Assembly (NCBI RefSeq): GCF_003260095.1
Contig: NZ_PTPX01000017.1
Location: 1-64,000, forward strand
Reading direction: 5' to 3'
DNA: 64,000 bases
Source of the DNA: Glaesserella australis
GTDB lineage: Bacteria; Pseudomonadota; Gammaproteobacteria; Enterobacterales; Pasteurellaceae
Shown here: in pieces, positions 9,889 to 18,529 of the stretch
Layout of the letters: every line of letters begins with the position of its first letter
How positions within the stretch are numbered: the stretch's first letter is position 1
The notes under the pieces: model-generated
Seen by the model: only the letters and a program-made list of their open reading frames with translations
The model's database searches: none
What the model was told of the DNA's origin: nothing
Position numbers and translations under genes: made by a program

Positions 9889-10365
9889 TTACTTCACTAC
9901 GCTAAATGTCTGTGTTGGGAATGTGACATCATTAACCTGAAGAGTAAGTTTATATGTTCCCAACGGATCTGTTTTATCAAACTTCCAACATCTTCTAATG
10001 AGCTCATTATTAATAGATGGTTGATAGGTAATAATAGTATGTGTTTTATTATCATTACTACTAACAATAGATGAATCTGTAGTTGTAAATTTTGCCGTAT
10101 CTGGAGTATCGAAAACTTCTGTAATTCTATTTTTAGCAATAAATGGAATATTAAAGACTTCCCAACAAAGTTCAGTTTTGGCTTTGCTAAGAGAATAAAC
10201 ACGGCTATTTAACGGTTTCATTACTTTTCCACTTACATCTACAGTAGTTAATACCATCATAGGTGGTTTTTGTTCTGCAGTATGGCTATTTACTGGTTTG
10301 TTTGTATTTGCTACGGCTGTTACCGATACAAGTGCCATAGTGAGTGCAAAATATTTTTTCATCAT
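9889..10365 (-). CDS. Secreted protein of unknown function
   Basis: I do not recognise the family. The 158-residue protein has a signal peptide ([20 protein letters not shown], cleavage near residue 19-20). The mature part looks like a small beta-sandwich, with two Cys-Trp pairs (LCWEV and RCWKF) that could form a periplasmic disulfide, and ends [25 protein letters not shown]. The start codon overlaps the stop of the upstream yoaH-like gene (ATGA), so the two are probably translated from one mRNA. It is AT-rich, and its frame is unmistakably coding because of the signal peptide. Confidence 0.7.
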   Translation of the reverse strand: MMKKYFALTMALVSVTAVANTNKPVNSHTAEQKPPMMVLTTVDVSGKVMKPLNSRVYSLSKAKTELCWEVFNIPFIAKNRITEVFDTPDTAKFTTTDSSIVSSNDNKTHTIITYQPSINNELIRRCWKFDKTDPLGTYKLTLQVNDVTFPTQTFSVVK

Positions 10366-10517
10366 TTTTCCTCTGATTGTTGATGAGCATCACGCAATTG
10401 TTGAGCGACAATGGCTATTGCCTCTCCGCTACTGATACCTTGTTGCATAAGTTGTTGAATTTTTTCAACGGCTTGTTGTTGCTGTTCATGAGTTAAACTC
10501 AATAACGTATTATCCAT
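10362..10517 (-). CDS. yoaH: UPF0181 protein, YoaH-like (51 aa)
   Basis: This short gene encodes 51 residues starting [20 protein letters not shown] and continuing [22 protein letters not shown]. That matches the UPF0181/YoaH family (LTHEQQ-x-AVE-x-IQ-x-LM-x-QG-x-SSG-x-AI). The family has no established function. A GAGGTT stretch lies upstream of the ATG at 10517. The TGA stop overlaps the ATG of the secreted-protein gene, indicating translational coupling of a cytoplasmic small protein to an exported one. truC lies upstream on the same strand after only 17 bases. Confidence 0.85.
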   Translation of the reverse strand: MDNTLLSLTHEQQQQAVEKIQQLMQQGISSGEAIAIVAQQLRDAHQQSEEK

Positions 10518-10534
10518 TTCGAACCTCTTTAAGT

Positions 10535-11263
10535 CTAATAAAATTCAGTAAAGTTCCAATTAAATTGTGTAAAAAGTGTTTTCCATTGAGCATCAAGCGG
10601 TGCGTTTATCGCAATTTTTTGCAATGTTTTCGGGTGAATAAATTGCAAAGAATTGGAATGGAGAAATAATCTGTCACAGCCTGTATTTGCCGTTAAAGCA
10701 CGGTTTTGGTGTAAGTCGCCATAGTTGGTATCGCCCATAATGGGGTGAAACAGATGCTTCATGTGGCGACGCAATTGATGTTTTCTGCCTGTCTTTGGGA
10801 AAAGTTGCACAAGGCTGTAACGAGCTGTTTGGAATTTCCCTGCGGGATAAGGCATTTCTACTGTGGCTAAGCCTTTATAATCGGTAATCGCTTCCTGCGC
10901 TTCTTTTTCTTGAGAAAATTTATCGGCAATTTTGTCTAGCTGAACTTTCAGCGGGTAATCAATCCGCTCTTCCCCTATCAAGTAACCACGCACTATCGCA
11001 AGATAGCTTTTTTGTACTTGATGTTGTTCAAATAACAAACTCATGGTACGAGCCATGTCGCTGTTTAGCGCAAAGAGCAATACGCCTGATGTCGGACGAT
11101 CAAGGCGGTGAATTGGGAAAACGTGTTGACCAATTTGATCTCGCAAGGTCTGCATGGCGAACACGGTTTCATGTTTGTCGAGCCAACTGCGGTGTACCAA
11201 CATTCCCGCAGGTTTGTTAATCGCAATCAGCTCATCATCACGGTAAAGAATTTCAAGTTCCAT
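10535..11263 (-). CDS. truC: tRNA pseudouridine(65) synthase TruC
   Basis: TruC converts U65 of certain tRNAs to pseudouridine. The 242-residue protein has the RluA-family catalytic motif [13 protein letters not shown], with the nucleophilic aspartate at residue 55, and later [24 protein letters not shown]. The start codon overlaps the stop of yqcC by one base. The yqcC-truC pairing is the same as in E. coli and supports the specific TruC call over other RluA members. Confidence 0.94.
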   Translation of the reverse strand: MELEILYRDDELIAINKPAGMLVHRSWLDKHETVFAMQTLRDQIGQHVFPIHRLDRPTSGVLLFALNSDMARTMSLLFEQHQVQKSYLAIVRGYLIGEERIDYPLKVQLDKIADKFSQEKEAQEAITDYKGLATVEMPYPAGKFQTARYSLVQLFPKTGRKHQLRRHMKHLFHPIMGDTNYGDLHQNRALTANTGCDRLFLHSNSLQFIHPKTLQKIAINAPLDAQWKTLFTQFNWNFTEFY

Positions 11264-11574
11264 TAGCTTTTCAATAAGGTTTCTAGTTTTACTAACGGCG
11301 TATGCAACGCATGGAGATAATCCAAATCTTTTAACGCTTCTTCCAAATAAGGCGACACGGCAAAATTGCGGGGCAATTCGGCGTTGGCATCTAACAAAGC
11401 GTGCATTCTAGGTAAGAAAATCCATTGTAGCCATTGAGTTGCTGAAAGCGTGCTGACACAAAACGGCTCATCATTTGCCAGTGCTTCTTCAGACGGCGGG
11501 GTCATCTCCCATAAATCGTGCAACCGAAGCGCAATTTCAAGATCATTTAAATGTTGTTTTACTTGTGTTTTCAT
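11263..11574 (-). CDS. yqcC: YqcC family protein
   Basis: This 103-residue soluble protein of the DUF446/YqcC family has the typical core LHDLWEMTPPSEEALANDEPFCVSTLSATQWLQWIFLPRMHALLD. Function is unknown; the family is predicted all-helical. It is the first gene of the yqcC-truC operon and its stop overlaps the truC start. It diverges from trpCF, with 58 bases between the two starts. Confidence 0.92.
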   Translation of the reverse strand: MKTQVKQHLNDLEIALRLHDLWEMTPPSEEALANDEPFCVSTLSATQWLQWIFLPRMHALLDANAELPRNFAVSPYLEEALKDLDYLHALHTPLVKLETLLKS

Positions 11575-11632
11575 TAGCTGTCCTTTATTGTTCTGTCCAT
11601 AAAAACGAATTGCCCATATATAAGGACAAAAT

Positions 11633-13021
11633 ATGCAAAATCAACCTACCATTCTTCAGAAGATTGTTCAAGATAAAGCGCGTTGGGTCGAGCAAAAAGA
11701 AAAAGCCTTTCCGTTATCTGAATTTCAACATCAGCTTACTCCAAGTGATCGAGATTTTTATCACGCATTTGCAAAAAGTTCGCACGAACTACCCGCTTAC
11801 ATTTTGGAATGCAAGAAAGCTTCACCTTCAAAAGGTTTAATTCGAGCCGATTTTGATTTAGATGCGATTGCTCAAGTTTATAAAAATTATGCCACAGCGA
11901 TTTCGGTGTTGACCGATGAACAATATTTCCAAGGGGATTTTGCCTATATCAATCAGGTTCGCCAACAGGTTGAACAACCTGTATTGTGTAAGGATTTTAT
12001 GATTTCGCCTTATCAAGTGTATTTGGCTCGTTATCATCAAGCCGATGCGATTTTGTTGATGTTATCGGTGGTGGACGATGAAACCTATCGTCAATTAAGC
12101 GAGCTGGCGCATTCGTTGGGTATGGGTGTCTTGACGGAAACCAGCAACGAAGCGGAATTTGAGCGAGCATTAGCCTTGAAAGCCAAAATTATCGGCGTGA
12201 ATAACCGCAATTTGCACGATTTATCCATTGATATGAATCGCATTGTGCAACTTGTGCAAAAATACCAAGCGCAGATTCCTACAGAAACCCGTTTAATCAG
12301 CGAATCGGGCATTTACGATCACAAACAAGTTCAACAGATTAAACCTTTTGCTCACGGCTTTTTGATTGGCAGTAGCTTAATGGGTAAGGCGGATTTAAAT
12401 AATGCCGTGCGAACGGTGGTGTATGGCGAGAATAAAGTCTGCGGGTTAACCCGTCCGCAAGATGTGCAAGCGGTATATCAGAACGGCGCATTATATGGCG
12501 GATTGATTTTCGCAGAAAAATCACCAAGAGCCTTATCGTTACGCCAAGCGCAAGAGCTTGTCGTGCAAGCGCCATTGCGTTTTGTGGGTGTTTTCCAAGA
12601 TCAAGCGGTCAGTTTTGTCGAAAAAATTGCAAAACAGCTTGAGTTGTTTGCCGTGCAGTTACACGGCGCAGAAGATGAGGCTTATATTGCCGAATTGGCT
12701 GAAAAATTCGACGGCAAAATTCAAATTTGGAAAGCGATTTCCGTCAATTCACAGACACAATTTAAGCAGAACCCGCTTGTTCATCGCTACGTTTTAGACA
12801 GCAAACAAGGCGGTTCGGGCGAAGCGTTTGATTGGTCATTGATTCCAAATGAAATTAAAGCCAAAGCACTCTTAGCGGGTGGAATCGGCTTGGATAATAT
12901 TGATAACGCCTTGAAACAAGGCTGTTTAGGTGTTGATCTCAACTCAGGCGTGGAATCAGCGAAAGGTGTGAAGGATGCTGAGAAAATTAGGTTAGTGTTT
13001 GAGAGAATAGCGAAATGTTAA
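11633..13021 (+). CDS. trpCF: Bifunctional TrpC-TrpF enzyme
   Basis: This fusion carries out two consecutive tryptophan steps. The N-terminal indole-3-glycerol-phosphate synthase (about residues 1-255; [28 protein letters not shown]) is followed by a C-terminal phosphoribosylanthranilate isomerase (about 256-462; [35 protein letters not shown]). The 462-residue length is normal. It stands alone here, about 11 kb from trpBA, so the trp pathway genes are dispersed. No TrpR-like operator was seen in the 58 bp upstream, unlike trpBA. A strong terminator follows. Confidence 0.97.
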   Translation: MQNQPTILQKIVQDKARWVEQKEKAFPLSEFQHQLTPSDRDFYHAFAKSSHELPAYILECKKASPSKGLIRADFDLDAIAQVYKNYATAISVLTDEQYFQGDFAYINQVRQQVEQPVLCKDFMISPYQVYLARYHQADAILLMLSVVDDETYRQLSELAHSLGMGVLTETSNEAEFERALALKAKIIGVNNRNLHDLSIDMNRIVQLVQKYQAQIPTETRLISESGIYDHKQVQQIKPFAHGFLIGSSLMGKADLNNAVRTVVYGENKVCGLTRPQDVQAVYQNGALYGGLIFAEKSPRALSLRQAQELVVQAPLRFVGVFQDQAVSFVEKIAKQLELFAVQLHGAEDEAYIAELAEKFDGKIQIWKAISVNSQTQFKQNPLVHRYVLDSKQGGSGEAFDWSLIPNEIKAKALLAGGIGLDNIDNALKQGCLGVDLNSGVESAKGVKDAEKIRLVFERIAKC

Positions 13022-13022
13022 C

Positions 13023-13061
13023 AAGTAGGTTGGGGATGATGCCCAACCTACTTTCTTTTTT
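13023..13061 (+). terminator. Terminator of trpCF
   Basis: AAGTAGGTTGGG (13023-13034) pairs with CCCAACCTACTT (13042-13053), followed by TCTTTTTT. Confidence 0.9.
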
Positions 13062-13080
13062 ATGAAGAGAATTAATATCG

Positions 13081-13099
13081 TTATGCAATTTTTGCATAA
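13081..13099. repeat. Inverted repeat upstream of metN
   Basis: TTATGCAA and TTGCATAA form a perfect 8-bp inverted repeat with a 3-base centre, 19 bp upstream of the metN -35 element. It could bind a dimeric regulator. I cannot assign it. Confidence 0.4.
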
Positions 13100-13117
13100 A
13101 AAATTTCATTTTGTGAA

Positions 13118-13145
13118 TTGACATAGCAATCTAGACGTCTAAAAT
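13118..13145 (+). promoter_or_regulatory. metN promoter with MetJ operator
   Basis: TTGACA (13118-13123), a 16-base spacer and TAAAAT (13140-13145) form a near-ideal sigma-70 promoter. The spacer holds two adjacent 8-base met boxes, AGCAATCT (13125-13132) and the perfect AGACGTCT (13133-13140), as expected for cooperative MetJ binding. S-adenosylmethionine-bound MetJ would block RNA polymerase here, repressing methionine import when methionine is plentiful. Confidence 0.85.
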
Positions 13146-13186
13146 AGCCAAGATTATTAATTTTTAATAAAGTGTGGATAGAGAAT

Positions 13187-14221
13187 ATGATTCAGCTGAA
13201 AAATATCAGCAAACAGTTCGACGTTAAGGGTAAAAAAATTACTGCCCTTGATAACGTTAATCTTGAAGTGCCGAAGGGGACAATTTACGGCGTGATTGGT
13301 GCATCGGGTGCGGGTAAAAGTACCTTGATTCGTTGCGTGAATTTATTAGAACGCCCAACGATGGGGCAGGTGATTGTTGATGGCAAAGATTTAACAACGC
13401 TTTCAGAGAAAGATCTAAATCTTGCACGCCGTAAGATTAGTATGATCTTCCAACATTTCAATTTACTTTCATCACGCACAGTTTTTGAAAACGTGGCGTT
13501 ATCCCTTGAATTAAACCATACGCCGAAAGATCAAATTCAGCGTAAAGTGAGTGAATTGCTTGAGCTTGTCGGTTTGTCGGATAAACACGATGTTTATCCG
13601 AGCAATCTTTCTGGCGGTCAAAAACAGCGTGTGGCGATTGCGCGTGCGCTTGCTAACGATCCGCAAGTGTTGTTGTGTGATGAAGCAACTAGCGCATTAG
13701 ATCCTGCGACAACACAGTCAATCTTACAATTATTAAAAGATATTAATAAACGTTTAGGCTTAACCATTTTATTAATTACGCACGAAATGGAAGTGGTAAA
13801 ACGCATTTGTGATCGTGTGGCGGTGATTGATAAAGGTCAGCTTGTTGAAAGCGGTTCGGTCAGTGAGATTTTTTCCAATCCTAAAACAGAATTGGCGCAA
13901 CGTTTTATTCAATCCACATTCCATATCGAATTACCACAAGAGTATATGGATCAGCTTTCACCACATCAAACACCAAACAGTAAGCCAATTATTAAATTTG
14001 AGTTTACAGGGCGTTCTGTGGATGCGCCGTTGCTTTCTCACGCATCGAAGAAATTTAGCATTGATTTCAGTATCTTAATGTCACAAATTGATTATGCAGG
14101 CGGGGTGAAATTTGGTTTTGTGATTGCCGAAGTCGAAGGCGATCACGATTCGATTGCGGAAGCAAAATTCTATTTAATTGATAACAATGTGAAAGTTGAG
14201 GTATTGGGCTATGTGGAATGA
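13187..14221 (+). CDS. metN: Methionine ABC importer ATPase MetN
   Basis: MetN is the ATPase of the D-/L-methionine importer. Within 344 residues it has Walker A (GASGAGKST), the signature NLSGGQKQR, Walker B ([12 protein letters not shown]) and a C-terminal ACT-like NIL domain (about residues 265-344) that senses cytoplasmic methionine and shuts down transport. The start at 13187 ([11 protein letters not shown]) is preferred over an upstream GTG that would add five residues. It is the first gene of the met operon behind a MetJ-controlled promoter, and it overlaps metI by 11 bases. Confidence 0.96.
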   Translation: MIQLKNISKQFDVKGKKITALDNVNLEVPKGTIYGVIGASGAGKSTLIRCVNLLERPTMGQVIVDGKDLTTLSEKDLNLARRKISMIFQHFNLLSSRTVFENVALSLELNHTPKDQIQRKVSELLELVGLSDKHDVYPSNLSGGQKQRVAIARALANDPQVLLCDEATSALDPATTQSILQLLKDINKRLGLTILLITHEMEVVKRICDRVAVIDKGQLVESGSVSEIFSNPKTELAQRFIQSTFHIELPQEYMDQLSPHQTPNSKPIIKFEFTGRSVDAPLLSHASKKFSIDFSILMSQIDYAGGVKFGFVIAEVEGDHDSIAEAKFYLIDNNVKVEVLGYVE

Positions 14222-14888
14222 TTTTATCAATGAACTTACTCCTAAAATGTGGGAGTTGGTGGCAATGTCCACATTAGAAACCTTATATATGGGCTTTGTG
14301 GCAACGGCATTAGCCGTATTAGTTGGTATGCCAATCGGTTTTGTGGCGTTTTTAACAGGCAAAGGCGAAATTTTAGAGCATAAAGGCTTACACCAAGTGC
14401 TTGATGTGGTGATCAATATTGGTCGTTCTGTGCCGTTTATTATTTTGCTTGTGGTGTTATTGCCATTTACGCGTTTATTGGTTGGAACCACATTAGGTAC
14501 CACGGCGGCGATTGTGCCATTAAGCGTTTCAGCGATTCCATTTTTTGCTCGTTTAACATCAAATGCGTTACTAGAAATCCCAAGTGGTTTAACTGAAGCA
14601 GCAAAATCCATGGGGGCGACGAATTGGCAAGTGGTCTCAAAATTTTATCTACCAGAGTCGTTACCAATTCTAATCAACGGTATCACCTTAACCCTTGTTG
14701 CACTTATCGGCTACTCGGCAATGGCGGGCGCTGTTGGTGGCGGTGGCTTGGGTAACCTTGCGATCAGCTACGGTGAACATCGTAATATGGTCTATGTAAA
14801 ATGGATCGCAACGATTATTATCGTGGCGATTGTGATGATTAGCCAAAAAATCGGCGACAATCTCGCTAAACGTTACGATCATCGTTAA
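14211..14888 (+). CDS. metI: Methionine ABC importer permease MetI
   Basis: MetI is the membrane subunit of the methionine importer. It has 225 residues with five membrane segments and the EAA loop ([27 protein letters not shown]) that contacts MetN. The start at 14211 ([11 protein letters not shown]) lies inside the end of metN, indicating translational coupling. The binding-protein genes follow after a 148-base gap containing two perfect hairpins. Confidence 0.96.
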   Translation: MWNDFINELTPKMWELVAMSTLETLYMGFVATALAVLVGMPIGFVAFLTGKGEILEHKGLHQVLDVVINIGRSVPFIILLVVLLPFTRLLVGTTLGTTAAIVPLSVSAIPFFARLTSNALLEIPSGLTEAAKSMGATNWQVVSKFYLPESLPILINGITLTLVALIGYSAMAGAVGGGGLGNLAISYGEHRNMVYVKWIATIIIVAIVMISQKIGDNLAKRYDHR

Positions 14889-14943
14889 AGATTGTTGATG
14901 TTTTATGTATAAATAATCATCAAAAAGGTGTTTTTTATGTCTA

Positions 14944-14996
14944 TCAGCTCCGAAGGAGCTGACTTATGGCTAACCTAGTACGGCTATACCGTACTA
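14944..14996 (+). repeat. Two consecutive perfect hairpins between metI and metQ
   Basis: TCAGCTCC, loop GAA, GGAGCTGA (14944-14962) and TAGTACGG, loop CTATA, CCGTACTA (14976-14996) are both perfect 8-bp stems. Neither has a T-run. They sit 75 and 41 bases before the first metQ ATG. They may stabilise or process the mRNA so that the binding proteins are made in excess over MetNI. They could also be a dispersed repeat. Confidence 0.7.
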
Positions 14997-15036
14997 AGAG
15001 AATCAGTTTGTATATATCACTTTAAGAGGACTTCCT

Positions 15037-15870
15037 ATGAACTTCAAAAAATTACTAGGCTTAGCCGTCGTTTCTGCCTTGGCATTAACTGGCTGTAAAG
15101 AAGAGAAAAAAGCAGAAACATCTGCGGTAGCTCCAGCAGCACAAACACAAAAAATCAAAGTAGGCGTGATGTCAGGCCCTGAACATACCGTTGCAGAGAA
15201 AGCAGCTCAGGTTGCAAAAGAGAAATACGGTTTAGATGTTGAGTTTGTTTTATTTAATGATTATGCCTTACCAAATACTGCAGTAAGCAAAGGCGATTTA
15301 GATGTAAATGCAATGCAACATAAGCCTTATTTAGACAAAGACTCTGCGTCTAAAGGTTTAGATAATCTAGTTATTGTGGGTAATACCTTTGTGTATCCAT
15401 TAGCAGGTTATTCTAAAAAAATTAAAAATGTGAGTGAGTTACAAGACAGTGCTGTTGTAGCTGTACCGAACGACCCAAGTAACCTTGCGCGTGCATTAAT
15501 TCTTTTAGAAAAACAAGGTTTAATTAAATTAAAAGACAACACAAACTTATTCTCGACTTCTTTAGATATCGTTGAAAATCCGAAAAACTTAAAAATTCAA
15601 GAAGTGGATACATCAGTTGCAGCGAAAGCGTTAGACGATGTTGATTTAGCGGTTGTGAACAATACTTATGCAGGTCAAGTTGGCTTAAATACTACAGAAC
15701 ATGGTGTGTTTGTTGAAGATAAAGATTCACCTTATGTAAATTTAATCGTTGCTCGCAAAGATAACCAAGCAAGCGAAGCGGTACAAAACTTTGTGAAAGC
15801 TTATCAAACGGAAGAAGTGTTCCAAGAAGCACAAAAACACTTCAAAGATGGCGTGGTAAAAGGCTGGTAA
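15037..15870 (+). CDS. metQ: MetQ lipoprotein, first copy (PlpA-like)
   Basis: This is a methionine-binding lipoprotein of the MetNIQ importer. It has 277 residues with a lipoprotein signal (lipobox LTGC, modified Cys20) and the NlpA/MetQ fold (KVGVMSGPEHTVAEKAAQVAKEKYG, VGNTFVYPLAGYSKKIKN, VNNTYAGQVGL, KDSPYVNLIVAR). It is the first of three tandem paralogues, matching the plpA-plpB-plpC arrangement of Mannheimia haemolytica. AAGAGGACTTCCT precedes the ATG. Confidence 0.95.
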   Translation: MNFKKLLGLAVVSALALTGCKEEKKAETSAVAPAAQTQKIKVGVMSGPEHTVAEKAAQVAKEKYGLDVEFVLFNDYALPNTAVSKGDLDVNAMQHKPYLDKDSASKGLDNLVIVGNTFVYPLAGYSKKIKNVSELQDSAVVAVPNDPSNLARALILLEKQGLIKLKDNTNLFSTSLDIVENPKNLKIQEVDTSVAAKALDDVDLAVVNNTYAGQVGLNTTEHGVFVEDKDSPYVNLIVARKDNQASEAVQNFVKAYQTEEVFQEAQKHFKDGVVKGW

Positions 15871-15886
15871 TTTATTTCTACTTTCT

Positions 15887-15944
15887 ACAAGCGGTGCGAT
15901 TTACATAAAGATTTGCAGATTTTTACTAGAAAGTAACCGCTTGT
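15887..15944. repeat. Inverted pair of uptake signal sequences
   Basis: ACAAGCGGT (15887-15895) and ACCGCTTGT (15936-15944) are Actinobacillus/Mannheimia-type uptake signals in opposite orientation between the first and second metQ genes. Paired this way they could also fold as a weak attenuator. Confidence 0.8.
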
Positions 15945-15971
15945 ATCATTAAAACTATTAAGGATGCAAAC

Positions 15972-16802
15972 ATGAACTTCAAAAAACTATTAGGATTAGC
16001 CCTTGTTTCTGCACTTGCATTAACAGGTTGTAAAGAAGAAAAAGCGGCAACTGCAGCACCTACTGAGCCAGCAAAACCTGTTGCGCCATTAAAAATTGGT
16101 GTAATGACTGGTCCAGAAGCGCAAATGACGGAAGTGGCGGTTAAAATCGCAAAAGAAAAATATGGCTTAGATGTACAATTAGTTCAGTTTACGGAATACA
16201 CACAGCCAAATGCAGCGTTACATGCAAAAGATCTAGATGCTAACGCATTCCAAACGGTGCCTTATTTAGAGCAAGAGAGTAAAGACCGTGGCTATAAAAT
16301 GGCGGTGATCGGCAATACTTTCGTATGGCCAATTGCAGCATACTCTAAGAAAATTAAAAATATCGCTGAGTTACCTGACGGTGCGACTGTTGCGATTCCA
16401 AATAATGCAAGTAACACCGCTCGTGCATTATTATTACTTCAAGCACACGGCTTATTAAAATTAAAAGATCCGAAAAATGTGTTCTCAACAGAGAATGACA
16501 TTATCGAAAATCCAAAAAACATCAAAATCACTCAAGTTGAAACGTCATTGTTAACACGTGCATTAGATGACGTGGATTTAGCGATCATCAATAACACCTA
16601 CGCAGGTCAAGCAGGTTTAAGTCCAGATAAAGATGGCGTGATTGTGGAATCAAAAGATTCTCCATATGTAAACTTAATCGTCAGCCGTGAAGACAACAAA
16701 GGTGACGAGCGTTTACAAACTTTCGTAAAAGCATTCCAAACAGAAGAAGTTTACCAAGAAGCGTTAAAATTATTTAACGGCGGCGTGGTAAAAGGCTGGT
16801 AA
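15972..16802 (+). CDS. metQ: MetQ lipoprotein, second copy (PlpB-like)
   Basis: This is the second tandem methionine-binding lipoprotein, 276 residues, with lipobox LTGC (Cys20) and nearly the same signal peptide as the first copy. The mature domain has diverged (IGVMTGPEAQMTEVAVKIAKEKYG, IGNTFVWPIAAYSKKIKN, INNTYAGQAGLSPDKDG). These differences in ligand-facing segments could mean different preference, for example other methionine derivatives, but that is inference. A strong terminator follows, separating it from the third copy. Confidence 0.95.
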   Translation: MNFKKLLGLALVSALALTGCKEEKAATAAPTEPAKPVAPLKIGVMTGPEAQMTEVAVKIAKEKYGLDVQLVQFTEYTQPNAALHAKDLDANAFQTVPYLEQESKDRGYKMAVIGNTFVWPIAAYSKKIKNIAELPDGATVAIPNNASNTARALLLLQAHGLLKLKDPKNVFSTENDIIENPKNIKITQVETSLLTRALDDVDLAIINNTYAGQAGLSPDKDGVIVESKDSPYVNLIVSREDNKGDERLQTFVKAFQTEEVYQEALKLFNGGVVKGW

Positions 16803-16813
16803 TTAGGCAAAAT

Positions 16814-16857
16814 GGAGAGAAGTATAGTGCAATGGCACTATCTGCTCTCCTTTTTAT
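16814..16857 (+). terminator. Terminator between second and third metQ
   Basis: GGAGAG (16814-16819) pairs with CTCTCC (16845-16850), with an inner stem ATAGTGC/GCACTAT, followed by TTTTTATTT. The third metQ should therefore receive less read-through or use its own promoter. Confidence 0.88.
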
Positions 16858-16870
16858 TTAGGAGACAAAG

Positions 16871-17662
16871 ATGAGCTTTAAAAAATTATTAGGTCTTGCG
16901 GTTGTTTCAGCATTGGTTTTAACCGCTTGTAATGAGAAAAAAGAAGTATTAAAAGTAGGCGTTATTTCAGGCCCAGAGCATGAAGTGATGGAAGTCGCTG
17001 CTAAAGTAGCGAAAGAGAAATACAATCGTGATCTTGAATTAGTGATTTTCACCGATTACGCCTCCCCAAATGAAGCGTTGAATAAAGGCGATTTAGATGT
17101 TAACGCTTTCCAACACAAGCCTTATTTAGATAAACAAATTGCAGACAAAGGTTACAAATTAACCCCTGTTGGCAATACGTTTGTTTATCCAATTGCCGCA
17201 TATTCTAAGAAAATTAAATCGATCAATGAGTTACAAGGCGGTGAAAAGATTGCTGTACCAAATGACCCAACTAACTTAGGTCGTGCATTAATTTTGCTTG
17301 AAAAACAAGGCTTAATTAAATTAAAGGATAATACCAACTTGCTTTCTACCCGTGTTGATATTGTTGAAAATCCAAAAAATCTAGATATTCAAGAAGTAGA
17401 AGCGCCATTACTGCCACGTACGCTTGATGATGTTGCATTTTCTATTATCAATACGACTTACGCAGGTCAAATCGGCTTAACGCCAACGAAAGATGGTATT
17501 TTCGTTGAAGACAAAAATTCACCTTATGTGAATTTAATTGTGGCTCGTGAAGATAATAAAGACAAAGAAATCGTGAAAGATTTCGTTAAAGCCTATCAAT
17601 CTGAAGAAGTATTCAACAAAGCAAATGAAGTTTTTAAAGGTGCTATGGTGAAAGGTTGGTAA
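16871..17662 (+). CDS. metQ: MetQ lipoprotein, third copy (PlpC-like)
   Basis: This is the third tandem MetQ paralogue, 263 residues, with lipobox LTAC (Cys20). The linker after the lipidated cysteine is shorter than in the other two. The conserved NlpA-family segments (KVGVISGPEHEVMEVAAKVAKEKY, VGNTFVYPIAAYSKKIKS, INTTYAGQIGLTPTKDG) are intact. AGGAGACAAAG precedes the start. It lies only 13 bases after the terminator of the second copy, so expression depends on read-through or a promoter hidden in the upstream gene. Confidence 0.95.
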   Translation: MSFKKLLGLAVVSALVLTACNEKKEVLKVGVISGPEHEVMEVAAKVAKEKYNRDLELVIFTDYASPNEALNKGDLDVNAFQHKPYLDKQIADKGYKLTPVGNTFVYPIAAYSKKIKSINELQGGEKIAVPNDPTNLGRALILLEKQGLIKLKDNTNLLSTRVDIVENPKNLDIQEVEAPLLPRTLDDVAFSIINTTYAGQIGLTPTKDGIFVEDKNSPYVNLIVAREDNKDKEIVKDFVKAYQSEEVFNKANEVFKGAMVKGW

Positions 17663-17672
17663 TTGACTAAAA

Positions 17673-17706
17673 ATAAGAGTGAATAGCGAAAGTTATTCAC
17701 TCTTAT
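17673..17706. terminator. Terminator between third metQ and kdkA
   Basis: A 13-bp perfect stem (17673-17685 with 17694-17706) with an 8-base loop lies between convergent genes; T-rich sequence follows. Confidence 0.85.
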
Positions 17707-17709
17707 CTT

Positions 17710-18411
17710 TTAGATTGAATGATATCCTTTTAAGAGCATATCCCAATCATTTTGTTGAAATTGAATGTTTAAACGTTCTGTTTCTTTATTGAAAGATCGA
17801 AGCAAACGATCTAAATTTCCTTGTTTCCATTCATCGTTTTGCTGAATTTGGCATTTATCAAAATCAATCAGCCAAAACTTGCCTTGTTTATCCAGCAGAA
17901 TATTATGAATATTCAGATCGGAGTGATGGACTTGATGGTCGTGTAGCTGACGAATTAATTTGCCAATGTGCTGATATTGTTCAGATGATAATGGCTGATT
18001 TTGTAAAATCTGGCTTAAATCTTGGGTATTTGCAATTTTTTCTAACAAAATATCCGCTTGATAAAAACAGAGATTACGTTGGATTTTGATTGCAATTGGT
18101 CTAGGTACAGGAAGATGCCATTGAGAGAGTTGTTCAAGTAAACGAAACTCAAGCATCGCTCGAGTATTTTTGTTGCCTTGGAAAAAATAGTGATCTTTAA
18201 TCACCTTACCAAATAGTCCACCGCGGTAATAATGGCGCAACACACTATTTACGCCTAGTTCTTGTTCAGTCTTTAAAAACCAAGTGGTGCCTCTCCCTTT
18301 AGATGAGCCTAACAAGCGGTCAGATTGACTAAAATCTTTGCAATTTAATATCTGTTTAACAAAAGCTTGTTGAACGGATGAGACAATTTTTTCATTAAAA
18401 TGATAATACAT
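17710..18411 (-). CDS. kdkA: Kdo kinase KdkA
   Basis: KdkA phosphorylates the single 3-deoxy-D-manno-octulosonic acid (Kdo) residue of the lipopolysaccharide inner core, a trait of Pasteurellaceae and Vibrio. The 233-residue protein shows the family start MYYHFNEKIVS, the motif GRGTTWF, LRHYYRGGLFGK, and a kinase-like catalytic loop (HHSDLNIHNILLD) followed by FWLIDFDKC. It is a single gene, divergent from folE. Confidence 0.93.
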   Translation of the reverse strand: MYYHFNEKIVSSVQQAFVKQILNCKDFSQSDRLLGSSKGRGTTWFLKTEQELGVNSVLRHYYRGGLFGKVIKDHYFFQGNKNTRAMLEFRLLEQLSQWHLPVPRPIAIKIQRNLCFYQADILLEKIANTQDLSQILQNQPLSSEQYQHIGKLIRQLHDHQVHHSDLNIHNILLDKQGKFWLIDFDKCQIQQNDEWKQGNLDRLLRSFNKETERLNIQFQQNDWDMLLKGYHSI

Positions 18412-18529
18412 ATTTTATTATTCTCTTTCTGATGTAATTGCGAATGATTCTACACTATTTTTATTGATTGCGTTGTTTTTTTAAGGCAATTTGGTAGAAT
18501 CTTCCGCTTAAAATTTTAGAGGAATATCA

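Noticed and set aside
11488-11497. A second TTCAGACGGC, the 10-mer Neisseria uptake core
   Set aside because: It encodes conserved PSEE residues within yqcC, is not followed by AT, is unpaired and is in an ordinary core gene, so chance is the simplest reading.
13081-13099. TTATGCAA/TTGCATAA inverted repeat as a known operator
   Set aside because: It does not match CRP, FNR, Fur, ArgR or MetJ consensus closely enough to name; kept only as an unassigned repeat.
15037-17662. The three metQ copies considered as a repeat/CRISPR-like or recombination artefact
   Set aside because: Each copy is a full gene with its own ribosome site and diverged sequence; they are ordinary tandem paralogues.
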